Origin: Rhizobium sp. NXC14
GTDB taxonomy: Bacteria; Pseudomonadota; Alphaproteobacteria; Rhizobiales; Rhizobiaceae
Length of the DNA stretch: 64,000 nt
Direction: 5' to 3'
Assembly (NCBI RefSeq): GCF_002117485.1
Contig: NZ_CP021033.1
Location: forward strand, 124,001 to 188,000
Notes under the pieces: generated by a model
What the model was told of the DNA's origin: nothing
Databases searched by the model: none
The model's input: only the letters and a program-made list of their open reading frames with translations
Program-made: the position numbers and the translations under genes
Part shown: positions 26,455-35,569 of the stretch, piece after piece
How the letters are laid out: each line of letters begins with the position of its first letter
Position numbering within the stretch: the first letter of the stretch is position 1

Positions 26455-27321
26455 ATGCAGAAGACGTGGAACAACAAAGCTTGGTTTCTGGTCCTGCCGG
26501 TGCTGCTGCTCGTCGCCTTTTCGGCCGTCATCCCGCTGATGACTGTTGTCAACTATTCGGTTCAGGATACGTTCGGGAATAACGAGTTCTTCTGGGCAGG
26601 CACCGACTGGTTCGTTCAGACGCTGCATTCCGACCGCTTCTGGGAAGCGCTCGAGCGCAACCTGCTCTTCTCCTTCATCATCCTGGCGCTGGAGATTCCG
26701 CTCGGCATCTTCATTGCTCTCAACATGCCGAAGAAGGGCATCGGCGTTCCGGTCTGCCTCGTTCTGATGGCGCTGCCACTGCTTATCCCGTGGAATGTCG
26801 TCGGCACTATCTGGCAGGTCTTCGGACGCGTCGATATCGGCCTGCTCGGCCATACGCTCGAGGGGCTCGGCCTCGATTACAACTACGTCCGCGATCCGGT
26901 CGACGCCTGGGTCACGGTCATCGTCATGGATGTCTGGCACTGGACGAGCCTCGTCGTGCTGCTCTGCTATGCCGGCCTCGTCTCGATCCCGGACGCCTAT
27001 TATCAGGCCGCCAAGATCGACGGCGCCTCGCGCTGGTCCGTATTCCGTTACATCCAGCTTCCGAAGATGAAGCGGGTGCTGCTGATCGCCGTGCTCCTAC
27101 GCTTCATGGACAGTTTCATGATCTATACCGAGCCCTTCGTCGTCACCGGCGGCGGTCCCGGCAACTCGACGACCTTCCTGTCGATCGATCTTGTGAAGAT
27201 GGCCGTCGGGCAATTCGATCTCGGCCCCGCCGCGGCGATGTCGATCATCTACTTCCTGATCATCCTGTTGCTGTCATGGATCTTCTACACGGTCATGACC
27301 AGCAGCGACGCCAACGCCTGA
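26455..27321 (+). CDS. glpP: Glycerol ABC transporter permease GlpP
   Basis: 288 residues with six membrane helices, sugar (CUT1/MalF-like) permease type. The cytoplasmic EAA loop is DAYYQAAKIDGASRWSVFRYIQLPKMK, which contacts the ATPases. N-terminal helix: AWFLVLPVLLLVAFSAVIPLM. C-terminal helix: SIIYFLIILLLSWIFYTVM. Separated from glpT by 3 bases, with GGGAGGCCTGAGCC before the ATG. Forms the channel with the next gene's product. Confidence 0.93.
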   Translation: MQKTWNNKAWFLVLPVLLLVAFSAVIPLMTVVNYSVQDTFGNNEFFWAGTDWFVQTLHSDRFWEALERNLLFSFIILALEIPLGIFIALNMPKKGIGVPVCLVLMALPLLIPWNVVGTIWQVFGRVDIGLLGHTLEGLGLDYNYVRDPVDAWVTVIVMDVWHWTSLVVLLCYAGLVSIPDAYYQAAKIDGASRWSVFRYIQLPKMKRVLLIAVLLRFMDSFMIYTEPFVVTGGGPGNSTTFLSIDLVKMAVGQFDLGPAAAMSIIYFLIILLLSWIFYTVMTSSDANA

Positions 27322-27335
27322 GAAAGGAGAGATCC

Positions 27336-28163
27336 ATGGGTTCGACAAGGAAATACAAGCCCGCCGGAAACCTCTCCTGGGTGGTTACGACGCTCTACAT
27401 CCTCTTTCTGCTCCTGCCGATCTACTGGCTGATCAACATGAGCTTCAAGGAGAATGCCGAGATCACCGGCGCCTTCTCGCTGTGGCCGCAAAACCCGACG
27501 CTCCGGAACTACGCCGTCATCTTCACCGATCCGTCATGGTATAACGGTTACATCAACTCGATCATTTACGTGGTGATGAACACTGTTATATCAGTGCTTG
27601 CGGCGCTGCCGGCGGCCTACGCTTTTTCGCGCTACCGCTTCCTCGGCGACAAGCACCTGTTCTTCTGGCTGCTCACTAACCGGATGGCGCCACCGGCGGT
27701 TTTTGCGCTGCCCTTCTTCCAACTCTATTCCGCCTTCGGCCTGATCGATACCCATATCGCCGTGGCGCTCGCCCACTGCCTGTTCAACGTGCCGCTTGCG
27801 GTCTGGATCCTCGAAGGCTTCATGTCTGGCGTGCCGAAGGAGATCGACGAAACCGCCTATATTGACGGCTACTCCTTCCCGCGCTTCTTCGTGAAGATCT
27901 TCATGCCGCTCATTGCAAGCGGGATCGGTGTCGCCGCTTTCTTCTGCTTCATGTTCTCGTGGGTCGAACTGCTGCTGGCCCGCACGCTGACGACGACCGC
28001 GGCAAAGCCGATCTCGGCGATCATGACGCGCACGGTTTCGGCGGCCGGCATGGACTGGGGCGTACTGGCGGCAGCCGGCGTGCTCACCATCATTCCCGGC
28101 GCGCTCGTCATCTATTTCGTTCGCAACTATATCGCCAAGGGCTTTGCCCTGGGCCGCGTCTGA
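27336..28163 (+). CDS. glpQ: Glycerol ABC transporter permease GlpQ
   Basis: 275 residues from the ATG at 27336, preceded by AAAGGAGAG; a longer open frame upstream overlaps glpP and is not coding. Six helices in the MalG-like layout, first helix LSWVVTTLYILFLLLPIYWLI. The EAA loop is PKEIDETAYIDGYSFPRFFVKIFMPLI. It pairs with GlpP. Not the phosphodiesterase of the same name. Confidence 0.93.
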   Translation: MGSTRKYKPAGNLSWVVTTLYILFLLLPIYWLINMSFKENAEITGAFSLWPQNPTLRNYAVIFTDPSWYNGYINSIIYVVMNTVISVLAALPAAYAFSRYRFLGDKHLFFWLLTNRMAPPAVFALPFFQLYSAFGLIDTHIAVALAHCLFNVPLAVWILEGFMSGVPKEIDETAYIDGYSFPRFFVKIFMPLIASGIGVAAFFCFMFSWVELLLARTLTTTAAKPISAIMTRTVSAAGMDWGVLAAAGVLTIIPGALVIYFVRNYIAKGFALGRV

Positions 28164-28176
28164 GGAGGAGACGGTC

Positions 28177-28458
28177 ATGAATTTTACCTGGATGGCCTGG
28201 ACGCTGCCGACGGCGCTCTTCTTCATGACGATCCTTACGCTGCTCATCGCCATGAGCGTCTGGGAATATTTTTCGCCGGGCGGCACGCCGCGCACGGGCG
28301 TGCTGCGTTTTGAGACGACGCGCGGCGACCGGCTTTTCATTTCGCTGCTTGGCGCAGCGTTCATTCATCTTGCATGGCTTGGGCTCGCTGGGCCCAACCT
28401 GTGGTGGGCTCTTGCCATTTCCGTAGTCTATGCCATCGGCGTGTTCCGCTACGTGTAA
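28177..28458 (+). CDS. glpU: GlpU, small DUF2160 membrane protein of the glycerol operon
   Basis: 93 residues from the ATG at 28177, preceded by GAGGAGAC. Helices are TWMAWTLPTALFFMTILTLLIAMSV, FISLLGAAFIHLAWLGLAG and WWALAISVVYAIGVFRYV. Between the first two lies EYFSPGGTPRTGVLRFETTRGDR, the conserved DUF2160 loop. Always found with GlpSTPQV-type transporters in my recollection; it may be an accessory subunit of the importer, but no biochemical role is known to me. Confidence 0.88.
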   Translation: MNFTWMAWTLPTALFFMTILTLLIAMSVWEYFSPGGTPRTGVLRFETTRGDRLFISLLGAAFIHLAWLGLAGPNLWWALAISVVYAIGVFRYV

Positions 28459-28535
28459 CGGCAAGGAGAAGACAGATGGCCGGGGGTACTGGCCGCCTGA
28501 GACGTAACTGCAATCGCAAACCCTGGGAGGATATT

Positions 28536-30260
28536 ATGCGACGGCACTTATTGACGACGACAGCAGGCTTGCTGCTGGCGATGACAGCATCGGCCTATGC
28601 CGGTATGAACGAGGCCAAGACGTTCCTCGACAAGGAAGTCGGCGACCTCTCGACGCTTTCCCGCGCCGACCAGGAAAAGGAAATGCAGTGGTTCGTCGAT
28701 GCCGCGAAGCCCTTCGCCGGCATGGACATCAAAGTCGTTTCCGAAACGATCACCACGCATGATTATGAATCGAAGGTGCTGGCTCCGGCCTTTACCGCGA
28801 TCACCGGCATCAAGGTCACCCACGATCTGATCGGCGAAGGCGATGTTGTCGAAAAGCTGCAGACGCAGATGCAGTCGGGCGAAAACATCTATGACGCCTA
28901 TATCAACGACTCGGACCTGATCGGCACCCATTGGCGCTACCAGCAGGCCCGCTCGCTGACCGACTGGATGGCCAATGAAGGCAAGGATGTCACCAATCCC
29001 GGCCTCGACGTCGACGACTTCATCGGCAAGTCGTTCACGACAGCGCCTGATGGCAAGCTCTACCAACTGCCGGACCAGCAGTTCGCGAACCTCTATTGGT
29101 TCCGTTACGACTGGTTCAACGACGAGAAGAACAAGGCGGACTTCAAGGCGAAGTACGGCTACGATCTCGGCGTGCCGGTCAACTGGTCGGCCTATGAGGA
29201 TATCGCCGAGTTCTTCACCGGCCGCGAGATCGACGGCAAGAAGGTCTACGGCCACATGGACTACGGCAAGAAGGACCCATCGCTCGGCTGGCGCTTCACC
29301 GATGCCTGGCTGTCGATGGCCGGCAACGGCGACAAGGGCATTCCGAACGGCAAGCCGGTCGACGAATGGGGTATCAAGGTCGACGAGAACTCCCGTCCGG
29401 TCGGTTCGTGCGTTGCGCGCGGCGGCGATACCAACGGCCCGGCAGCGGTCTATTCAATCCAGAAGTATCTGGACTGGATGAAGGCTTATGCACCGGCTGC
29501 CGCTCAGGGCATGACCTTCTCCGAATCCGGACCGGTCCCGTCGCAAGGTGAAATTGCCCAGCAGATGTTCACCTACACGGCCTTCACGGCCGACTTCGTC
29601 AAGGAAGGCCTGCCGGTCGTCAATGCCGACGGCACACCGAAATGGCGTTTTGCGCCGAGCCCGCATGGCGTCTACTGGAAGGACGGCATGAAGCTCGGCT
29701 ATCAGGATGCCGGCTCCTGGACGCTGATGAAGTCCACGCCTGTCGATCGCGCCAAGGCGGCCTGGCTCTATGCCCAGTTCGTCACTTCCGAGACTGTCGA
29801 CGTGAAGAAGAGCCACATGGGCCTCACCTTCATCCGCCAGTCGACGCTGGATCATAAGTCCTTCACCGATCGCGCGCCGAAGCTCGGCGGCCTGATCGAA
29901 TTCTACCGTTCGCCGGCCCGCCTGCAGTGGTCGCCGACCGGTACGAACGTTCCTGACTATCCGAAGCTCGCGCAGCTGTGGTGGCAGGCGATCGGTGACG
30001 CCTCCTCCGGCGCCAAGACGGCGCAGGAAGCGATGGACTCGCTTTGCTCCGAACAGGAAAAGGTGCTGCAGCGCCTGGAACGCGCCAAGGTCCAGGGCGA
30101 TATCGGCCCGAAACTCGCCGAAGAGCATGATCTCGCTTATTGGAACGCGGATGCGGTGAAGAAGGGCAACCTTGCACCGCAGCTGAAGATCGAAAACGAG
30201 AAGGAAAAGCCGCAGACCGTCAACTACGACGAGCTCGTCAAGAGCTGGCAGAAGAAGTAA
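28536..30260 (+). CDS. glpV: Glycerol ABC transporter substrate-binding protein GlpV
   Basis: 574 residues from the ATG at 28536, with GGGAGG 6 bases before it. The Sec signal is RRHLLTTTAGLLLAMTASAYA, cut near residue 22. It is a large extracellular solute-binding protein (family 1-like): AFTAITGIKVTHDLIGEGDVVE, LYQLPDQQFANLYWFRYDWF, YGHMDYGKKDPSLGWRF and ESGPVPSQGEIAQQ. Longer than ordinary sugar-binding proteins (about 420). The final 150 residues are highly charged. Delivers glycerol to GlpPQ. Two strong hairpins follow before glpK. Confidence 0.92.
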   Translation: MRRHLLTTTAGLLLAMTASAYAGMNEAKTFLDKEVGDLSTLSRADQEKEMQWFVDAAKPFAGMDIKVVSETITTHDYESKVLAPAFTAITGIKVTHDLIGEGDVVEKLQTQMQSGENIYDAYINDSDLIGTHWRYQQARSLTDWMANEGKDVTNPGLDVDDFIGKSFTTAPDGKLYQLPDQQFANLYWFRYDWFNDEKNKADFKAKYGYDLGVPVNWSAYEDIAEFFTGREIDGKKVYGHMDYGKKDPSLGWRFTDAWLSMAGNGDKGIPNGKPVDEWGIKVDENSRPVGSCVARGGDTNGPAAVYSIQKYLDWMKAYAPAAAQGMTFSESGPVPSQGEIAQQMFTYTAFTADFVKEGLPVVNADGTPKWRFAPSPHGVYWKDGMKLGYQDAGSWTLMKSTPVDRAKAAWLYAQFVTSETVDVKKSHMGLTFIRQSTLDHKSFTDRAPKLGGLIEFYRSPARLQWSPTGTNVPDYPKLAQLWWQAIGDASSGAKTAQEAMDSLCSEQEKVLQRLERAKVQGDIGPKLAEEHDLAYWNADAVKKGNLAPQLKIENEKEKPQTVNYDELVKSWQKK

Positions 30261-30268
30261 GGCGGACC

Positions 30269-30329
30269 GTGGCCGGAGGCGACAAGGTCTCCGGCCACCA
30301 CTTCCTGCCACCGGCAGCAAGCCGGTGGC
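30269..30329 (+). promoter_or_regulatory. Tandem hairpins between glpV and glpK
   Basis: Hairpin 1: GTGGCCGGAG (30269-30278) with CTCCGGCCAC (30289-30298), 10 perfect pairs and a 10-base loop. Hairpin 2: GCCACCGGC (30307-30315) with GCCGGTGGC (30321-30329), 9 perfect pairs, loop AGCAA. Neither is followed by a T-tract, so RNA stabilisation of the transporter message, or partial attenuation of glpK, is more likely than full termination. Confidence 0.6.
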
Positions 30330-30411
30330 CCTACAATCTTTCTCTTATGAAACCTCCGCATCCTGCTGCTCCGCAGCGGGCTGAGCTGTTTCGTGCGAGC
30401 CGGAGACGGAT

Positions 30412-31914
30412 ATGAGCGGCTATATTCTTTCGATCGACCAGGGCACGACGTCTTCACGCGCCATCATCTTCGATGGCGACATGAAAATGGTCGGCTCGGC
30501 GCAGGCGGAGATCACCCAATATTATCCGCAGCCCGGATGGGTGGAGCATGACGCCGCCGAAATCTGGCAGTCCGTCATCGACACGGTGCGCAAGGCGATC
30601 GCCGATGCTGGTATTGACGCCGCAGTGATCGCGGCAATCGGCATTACCAATCAGCGCGAGACGGCGGTCGTCTGGGATCGCAGGTCCGGCACGCCGCTTC
30701 ACCGCGCGATCGTCTGGCAGGACAGGCGCACGGCCGAAATGTGCGAGAGCCTGAAGGCTGACGGATATGAGAAGCTGTTCAGCGCCAAGACCGGTCTGCT
30801 GCTCGACCCCTATTTCTCCGGAACGAAGCTGCGCTGGCTGCTCGACAATGTCGATGGCCTGCGGGAGAAGGCGGAGGCAGGCGAGGTCTGCTTCGGGACG
30901 ATCGACAGCTGGCTGATCTACAAGCTGACCGGCGGCCGTGTGCATGCCACCGATGCGACCAATGCCTCGCGAACGCTGCTCTATAATATCGATGACGGCG
31001 CCTGGGACGAGGAGCTTCTCGGCATTCTCGGCATTCCCTCAGCCACGCTTCCCGAGGTCAAAGAATGCGCCGATGATTTCGGCCGGGTCGACGAAGCTCT
31101 GTTCGGGGTCGCGCTGCCGATCCTCGGCGTCGCCGGCGACCAGCAGGCGGCGGCCGTGGGCAATGCCTGCTTTGACCCCGGCATGATGAAATCCACCTAT
31201 GGCACCGGCTGCTTCGCTCTGCTCAACACCGGCCGGGACCGCGTTTCCTCCTCCAACCGGATGCTGACGACCATTGCCTGCCGGCTCGACGGTGAGACGA
31301 CCTATGCACTTGAAGGCTCGATTTTCATTGCGGGTGCGGCCGTGCAATGGCTGCGCGACGGCCTCGGCATCATCAGCCAGGCCTCCGAAGCTGGGGTCCT
31401 GGCCACCAAAGCAGATCCCGGACAGCAGGTCTATATCGTTCCGGCCTTCACCGGCCTCGGCGCGCCCTATTGGGATCCGGCCGCGCGCGGCGCGATCTTC
31501 GGCCTGACGCGCAACAGCGGCCCGGCGGAATTTGCCCGCGCGGTGCTTGAATCCGTCGCCTATCAGACGCTCGACCTGCTGGTGGCGATGAAGAAGGACT
31601 GGGGCGCCAACCAGTTGGAAACCGTGCTGCGCGTCGATGGCGGCATGGCGGCGTCCGACTGGACGATGCAGTGCCTGGCCGACATCACGGGAAATCCCGT
31701 CGACCGTTCGGCGATCCGCGAGACGACGGCGCTCGGAGCCGCCTGGCTCGCCGGTTCGAAGGCCGGCATCTGGCCCGGCAAGCGCGATTTTGCGAAGGCC
31801 TGGGCCTGCGACCGCCGCTTCAGCCCGTCGATGGAAGAGACCGAGCGGCAGGGCAAGATCATCGGCTGGAAAAACGCCGTATCGCGAATGATTTCGGAAA
31901 GCTCGGCGGGCTGA
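30412..31914 (+). CDS. glpK: Glycerol kinase
   Basis: 500 residues, FGGY kinase family; phosphorylates glycerol to glycerol-3-phosphate, the substrate of GlpD. N-terminal phosphate motif: [15 protein letters not shown]. Other hallmarks: [104 protein letters not shown] and [21 protein letters not shown] precedes the ATG. Last gene of the operon, with a 151-base gap holding two hairpins upstream. Converges with the sugar permease gene 23 bases away. Confidence 0.96.
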   Translation: MSGYILSIDQGTTSSRAIIFDGDMKMVGSAQAEITQYYPQPGWVEHDAAEIWQSVIDTVRKAIADAGIDAAVIAAIGITNQRETAVVWDRRSGTPLHRAIVWQDRRTAEMCESLKADGYEKLFSAKTGLLLDPYFSGTKLRWLLDNVDGLREKAEAGEVCFGTIDSWLIYKLTGGRVHATDATNASRTLLYNIDDGAWDEELLGILGIPSATLPEVKECADDFGRVDEALFGVALPILGVAGDQQAAAVGNACFDPGMMKSTYGTGCFALLNTGRDRVSSSNRMLTTIACRLDGETTYALEGSIFIAGAAVQWLRDGLGIISQASEAGVLATKADPGQQVYIVPAFTGLGAPYWDPAARGAIFGLTRNSGPAEFARAVLESVAYQTLDLLVAMKKDWGANQLETVLRVDGGMAASDWTMQCLADITGNPVDRSAIRETTALGAAWLAGSKAGIWPGKRDFAKAWACDRRFSPSMEETERQGKIIGWKNAVSRMISESSAG

Positions 31915-31937
31915 CATATCCGCGGATACGGCAGCTC

Positions 31938-32939
31938 TTATGCGCGGCCGGCGGATTTCCTGTTGATGAAGCTTAGGGCGAGCACGGCAAAGATCAGCGT
32001 GCCCGTGCCGACCTGCTGCCAGTAGAAATTAAGATCGGTCAACAGCAGCCCGTTGGCGACGATGCTGAGCAGCAGCACGCCGAGGACAGTGCCGCCGACG
32101 TTCGGCCGCCCAAGCGGGCTGAGAGTCGTGCCGATGAAGGTCGCGCCGATGGCATTCAGCAGGAAGGCGTTGCCGGAGGAGGGGATATAGACGGCAACGG
32201 TCGCCGTCAGGATCAAGCCGGCGACAGCCGCGATCAAGCCGACGATGACGAAGGTAGCGGCAATATGGGCCGATGCCGCGATGCCGGAATAGCGAACGAC
32301 GGCCGGCTGGATGCCGATCGACAGGATGACGCGGCCGAAACGCGTTCGGGCAAAGACAACCGCGGCAGCAGCTATGATGAGGATCGCGACCGCGAGCGGC
32401 ACCGGAAAGCCGCCGATCGTGCCGTGGCCGAGAACGCGGAAGGCTTCCGGCACACCGCTCGGCGGCAGGTAGACCGGGTTGCCGCCATTGGTCAGCAATT
32501 GCTGGACGCTGCGGCCGATGAACAGCGTGCCGAGCGTTGCAAGGAAGGGGGAGACACCGATCCCTGAGATTAGCAGCGCGTTGAAGGCACCGACGAGTGC
32601 TCCTGCCGCTAGTCCGGCAAGGGCGGCAATCGCCACCGGCTGACCTGCCAGCACGAGGGAGACGAAGGCGAAGCTCGCAAAATCCATCGCCGTTCCCACA
32701 GAGAGATCGATGCCGCCCGAGGAGACGGCGAAGGTCATGGCGATGGAAACGATGGCAAGCAGCGTGAAATTGTTGACCAGGATGCTCTGGAGGTTGGCAA
32801 GCGTCAGAAATGTCGGCGTCGCCGCGGAGAAGATGGTGGACACCGCGACGAGCGCGAGGACGAGGCCGTAGCGCGCCGCGCCGGCAGCGATGAGGCGCGG
32901 CAGGTCGGTAACGGCAGGTGTCGAACTCTGGAGCGACAT
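31938..32939 (-). CDS. Ribose-type sugar ABC transporter permease
   Basis: 333 residues of the RbsC/AraH family (CUT2), about nine helices. Family blocks: VSIAMTFAVSSGGIDLSVGTAMDFASF, GVSPFLATLGTLFIGRSVQQLLTNG and ATFIGTTLSPLGRPNVGGTVLGVLLLSIVANG. Last gene of a four-gene importer operon (binding protein, ATPase, permease, permease). Two bases separate it from the previous permease. Substrate is probably a pentose, polyol or similar sugar. Confidence 0.9.
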   Translation of the reverse strand: MSLQSSTPAVTDLPRLIAAGAARYGLVLALVAVSTIFSAATPTFLTLANLQSILVNNFTLLAIVSIAMTFAVSSGGIDLSVGTAMDFASFAFVSLVLAGQPVAIAALAGLAAGALVGAFNALLISGIGVSPFLATLGTLFIGRSVQQLLTNGGNPVYLPPSGVPEAFRVLGHGTIGGFPVPLAVAILIIAAAAVVFARTRFGRVILSIGIQPAVVRYSGIAASAHIAATFVIVGLIAAVAGLILTATVAVYIPSSGNAFLLNAIGATFIGTTLSPLGRPNVGGTVLGVLLLSIVANGLLLTDLNFYWQQVGTGTLIFAVLALSFINRKSAGRA

Positions 32940-32941
32940 GA

Positions 32942-33961
32942 TCAGGCCTCCCGCCGGCGCAACAGGGTGGTCGCGGAGACCACGATGAGAATGAGCAAGC
33001 CCTGGATGCCGCTGACCAGCGTGCTCGAAATGTTGAGCAGCTGGAAGCCGTTGGTGAGGAAGCCGACCAACAGAGCCGAGAGGAAAGTGCCGGCCATCGT
33101 GGGAACCAGCCGGCGCGAAAAGACCGAACCGAGCAAAGCGGTGACGACGACGGGCAGCAGCATCTCGCCGGAGCCGGTCGTGCTGCCGCTCAGATAGGAA
33201 ACCGACAGGATACCGGCAATGCCGCCGGACACGCCGCTGGCGATGAACGCGCCTGATAGTAGCCGGCGAAGCGGCAAGCCGGCGGCGCGCGCCGCCTCCG
33301 GGAACTCGCCGACGGCATAAAGATGCAGGCCAAGCGGCGTATATTGGACGATGGCCGTTGCAAGTGCCGTGAAGCCGAGAAGCACATAGGCAAGAACCGG
33401 CAGGCCTAGGGGATCAGACGCCGAAAGCGCCGAGAGAAAGGGCGTGGAGGCGGGCAGGACGGTATTCTGGGTCAGCACCAGTTCCAGTCCGGCAACGACG
33501 TTCATCACGGCAAGCGTGGCCAGCAACGGAACGATGCCGGCATAGACGACGGCAAAGGCATTGACCGTGCCGATCAGCGCCCCGGTCCCGATTGCCGCCG
33601 AGGCCGCCGCCGCGTCGCCGTAGCCGAGTTGGGTCAAGGTGGCGTAGACGGCGGCGCTGAGGCCCATATTGGCCGCGAGCGAGAGATCGATGCCGCCGGT
33701 GACGACGTTGGAGCCGCCGGCAATCAGAACAACCGTCAGCCCGATGGCGAGTACGCCTGATATGGCGGATTGGCCGAGCACGTTGCCGACATTGCCGACA
33801 CTGAGGAAGTAAGGCGCGGTGAGCGAGAAGACGATCAGAATGGCTGCGAAAGCGATCAGTGATCCGAAACGCAGCGCCACAGCCGCGATGTTGCCGGCCG
33901 GTCGGCGCGGCGGTTCTATTGCCGAAAAGCCGGCAGGCGCGAATTCCACTTCAGCCGACAT
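32942..33961 (-). CDS. Ribose-type sugar ABC transporter permease
   Basis: 339 residues starting at the ATG at 33961, which lies 11 bases inside the end of the ATPase gene; the longer open frame upstream is antisense-like extension. RbsC family: SGVLAIGLTVVLIAGGSNVVTGGIDLSLAANM, GIVPLLATLAVMNVVAGLELVLTQ and VVTALLGSVFSRRLVPTMAGTF. The two permeases differ and probably form a heterodimer, since the operon carries both. Confidence 0.9.
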   Translation of the reverse strand: MSAEVEFAPAGFSAIEPPRRPAGNIAAVALRFGSLIAFAAILIVFSLTAPYFLSVGNVGNVLGQSAISGVLAIGLTVVLIAGGSNVVTGGIDLSLAANMGLSAAVYATLTQLGYGDAAAASAAIGTGALIGTVNAFAVVYAGIVPLLATLAVMNVVAGLELVLTQNTVLPASTPFLSALSASDPLGLPVLAYVLLGFTALATAIVQYTPLGLHLYAVGEFPEAARAAGLPLRRLLSGAFIASGVSGGIAGILSVSYLSGSTTGSGEMLLPVVVTALLGSVFSRRLVPTMAGTFLSALLVGFLTNGFQLLNISSTLVSGIQGLLILIVVSATTLLRRREA

Positions 33962-35510
33962 GGCGATGTCCCTCCGACGACCCGGTCGATTCCGCCAGCA
34001 CGGCATCCGCCGTGGTCTCCGACGAGATGAATTCTCGCACCACACGACCGCGGAAAAGCACGAGGATACGATCGGTGATGCCGATGAGTTCGGGCAGATC
34101 CGAAGACAGCACGATGACGCCGGCGCCCCGCGCCGCAAGCTCGCCGATCAGTGTGTAGATCTCGACCTTGGAGCCGATGTCGACGCCGACCGTCGGCTCG
34201 TCGAGGAGATAGACTTCGGAGTGCCGGCTCAGCCACTTGGCGATCGCCACCTTCTGCTGGTTGCCGCCCGAAAGCGTGCGCAGAAGCGCATTGCGCCCGC
34301 TGGCTTTCACCTGCAGCCGCGTGATCAGGGCATCGATCTCGCGCTGCTCGCGCTTGCGATGGAGAAAGCCGAAGCGCGTGAAGCGGCCGAGGCTGGAAAG
34401 GCTGGCATTCTCGGCAACACTGAGATCGAGCGCAACGCCATGACGGCGCCGATCTTCCGGCACCAGCGCGATCTCGTGGCCGGCAGCCTGAGTCGGATTG
34501 GCAAAACGGGCCGGTTTGCCGTTGATTTCGATGCGGCCGGAAGACGGTGACTCCAGACCGAAGAGAGCACGAACCAGTTCCTTTGCGCCGGAGCCGAGCA
34601 GGCCGGTGAGGCCGAGCACCTCGCCGCGGCGAAGCGAGAAGCTGATGTCGCTGTATTTTCCCGGCGCCGACAGCTGCTCGACGTTGAGGATCTCTTCACC
34701 GGGCGCGACCGCAGGCTTCGGAAACATCTCCTTGATATCCCGCTCGACCATCAGCCGGGCGATCGCCGCGGCCGAAGTCTCCCCGATCGGCACGGAAGCG
34801 ACATCAAGTCCGTTGCGCAGCACGGTGACGTGATCGCAGAGTTCCTCGATTTCGTTCAGGTAGTGTGAGATGTAGACGATGGTTACGCCTTCATCGCGCA
34901 GGCGGCGGATCAGCCGGAAGAGAATATCGGCCTCGCGGCGCACCAGTGCCGCCGTCGGCTCGTCGAACACGAGCACCTTCGGCTGATTGAGGAGCGCACG
35001 GGTGATCTGGATGATCTGCTTTTCGGCCGTCGACAATTCGCCGATCAGGGCAGTGTTTGGCAATCGGACGCAGAAATAGTCGTTGAGGATTTCGGAAGCG
35101 CGGCGCTGCATCAGCCGCCGGTCGAGGAAAGGCGTGCCCGATATGCGCGGTTCCCGGCCGAGGAACAGCGCTTCACCGACGGTGAAGGTCGGCACCAGCA
35201 GCCGTTCCTGGTGAATGAAGTGAATGCCGAGCGCCTCGGCAAGATGCGGCGTCAGCCTGTCGAACGTCTGTCCTTCGATCTCGATCCGCCCGTCATCCGG
35301 CTGATGGAGGCCGGCAAGCAGCTTGATCAGCGTCGACTTGCCGGCACCATTCTGCCCGACGAGACCGTGGATCGTTCCGCGTTTTACGATCAGCGACGCG
35401 CCTGCCAACGCCTGCGCGCCGCCGAAACGTTTGACGATTCCTTCGAAGCGGATGATGTCGTCTCGCGCCGTCACCGGCTGCTTGAAGGAAATGGCAGTCA
35501 TGCAATCCAT
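33951..35510 (-). CDS. Sugar ABC transporter ATP-binding protein (RbsA-like, two domains)
   Basis: 519 residues from the ATG at 35510; an ATG at 35501 is equally possible. Two fused ATPase domains. Domain 1: Walker A GQNGAGKST, signature LSTAEKQIIQITRAL, Walker B VLVFDEPTAAL and VYISHYLNE with its His. Domain 2: the usual degenerate Walker A (GLLGSGAKELVRAL), ALVPEDRRRHG, LSGGNQQKVAIAKWL and VYLLDEPTVGVDIGSK. This asymmetry is normal for RbsA/AraG proteins. It overlaps the following permease gene and follows the binding-protein gene by about 60 bases. Confidence 0.91.
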   Translation of the reverse strand: MDCMTAISFKQPVTARDDIIRFEGIVKRFGGAQALAGASLIVKRGTIHGLVGQNGAGKSTLIKLLAGLHQPDDGRIEIEGQTFDRLTPHLAEALGIHFIHQERLLVPTFTVGEALFLGREPRISGTPFLDRRLMQRRASEILNDYFCVRLPNTALIGELSTAEKQIIQITRALLNQPKVLVFDEPTAALVRREADILFRLIRRLRDEGVTIVYISHYLNEIEELCDHVTVLRNGLDVASVPIGETSAAAIARLMVERDIKEMFPKPAVAPGEEILNVEQLSAPGKYSDISFSLRRGEVLGLTGLLGSGAKELVRALFGLESPSSGRIEINGKPARFANPTQAAGHEIALVPEDRRRHGVALDLSVAENASLSSLGRFTRFGFLHRKREQREIDALITRLQVKASGRNALLRTLSGGNQQKVAIAKWLSRHSEVYLLDEPTVGVDIGSKVEIYTLIGELAARGAGVIVLSSDLPELIGITDRILVLFRGRVVREFISSETTADAVLAESTGSSEGHRHVG

Positions 35511-35569
35511 CCCGACGTGGTGGCCAATCTTGAGCGGTCCGGCATGGCCGGACCGTCCGTCAGGCTGCG

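Noticed and set aside
24850..26940. Minus-strand open frame of 696 codons opposite glpS, glpT and glpP
   Set aside because: Antisense of three recognised ABC genes; composition typical of a mirror frame and no ribosome binding site.
33951..35510. Degenerate second Walker A of the sugar ATPase as an unusual defect
   Set aside because: The altered second site is normal for RbsA/AraG-type fused ATPases.
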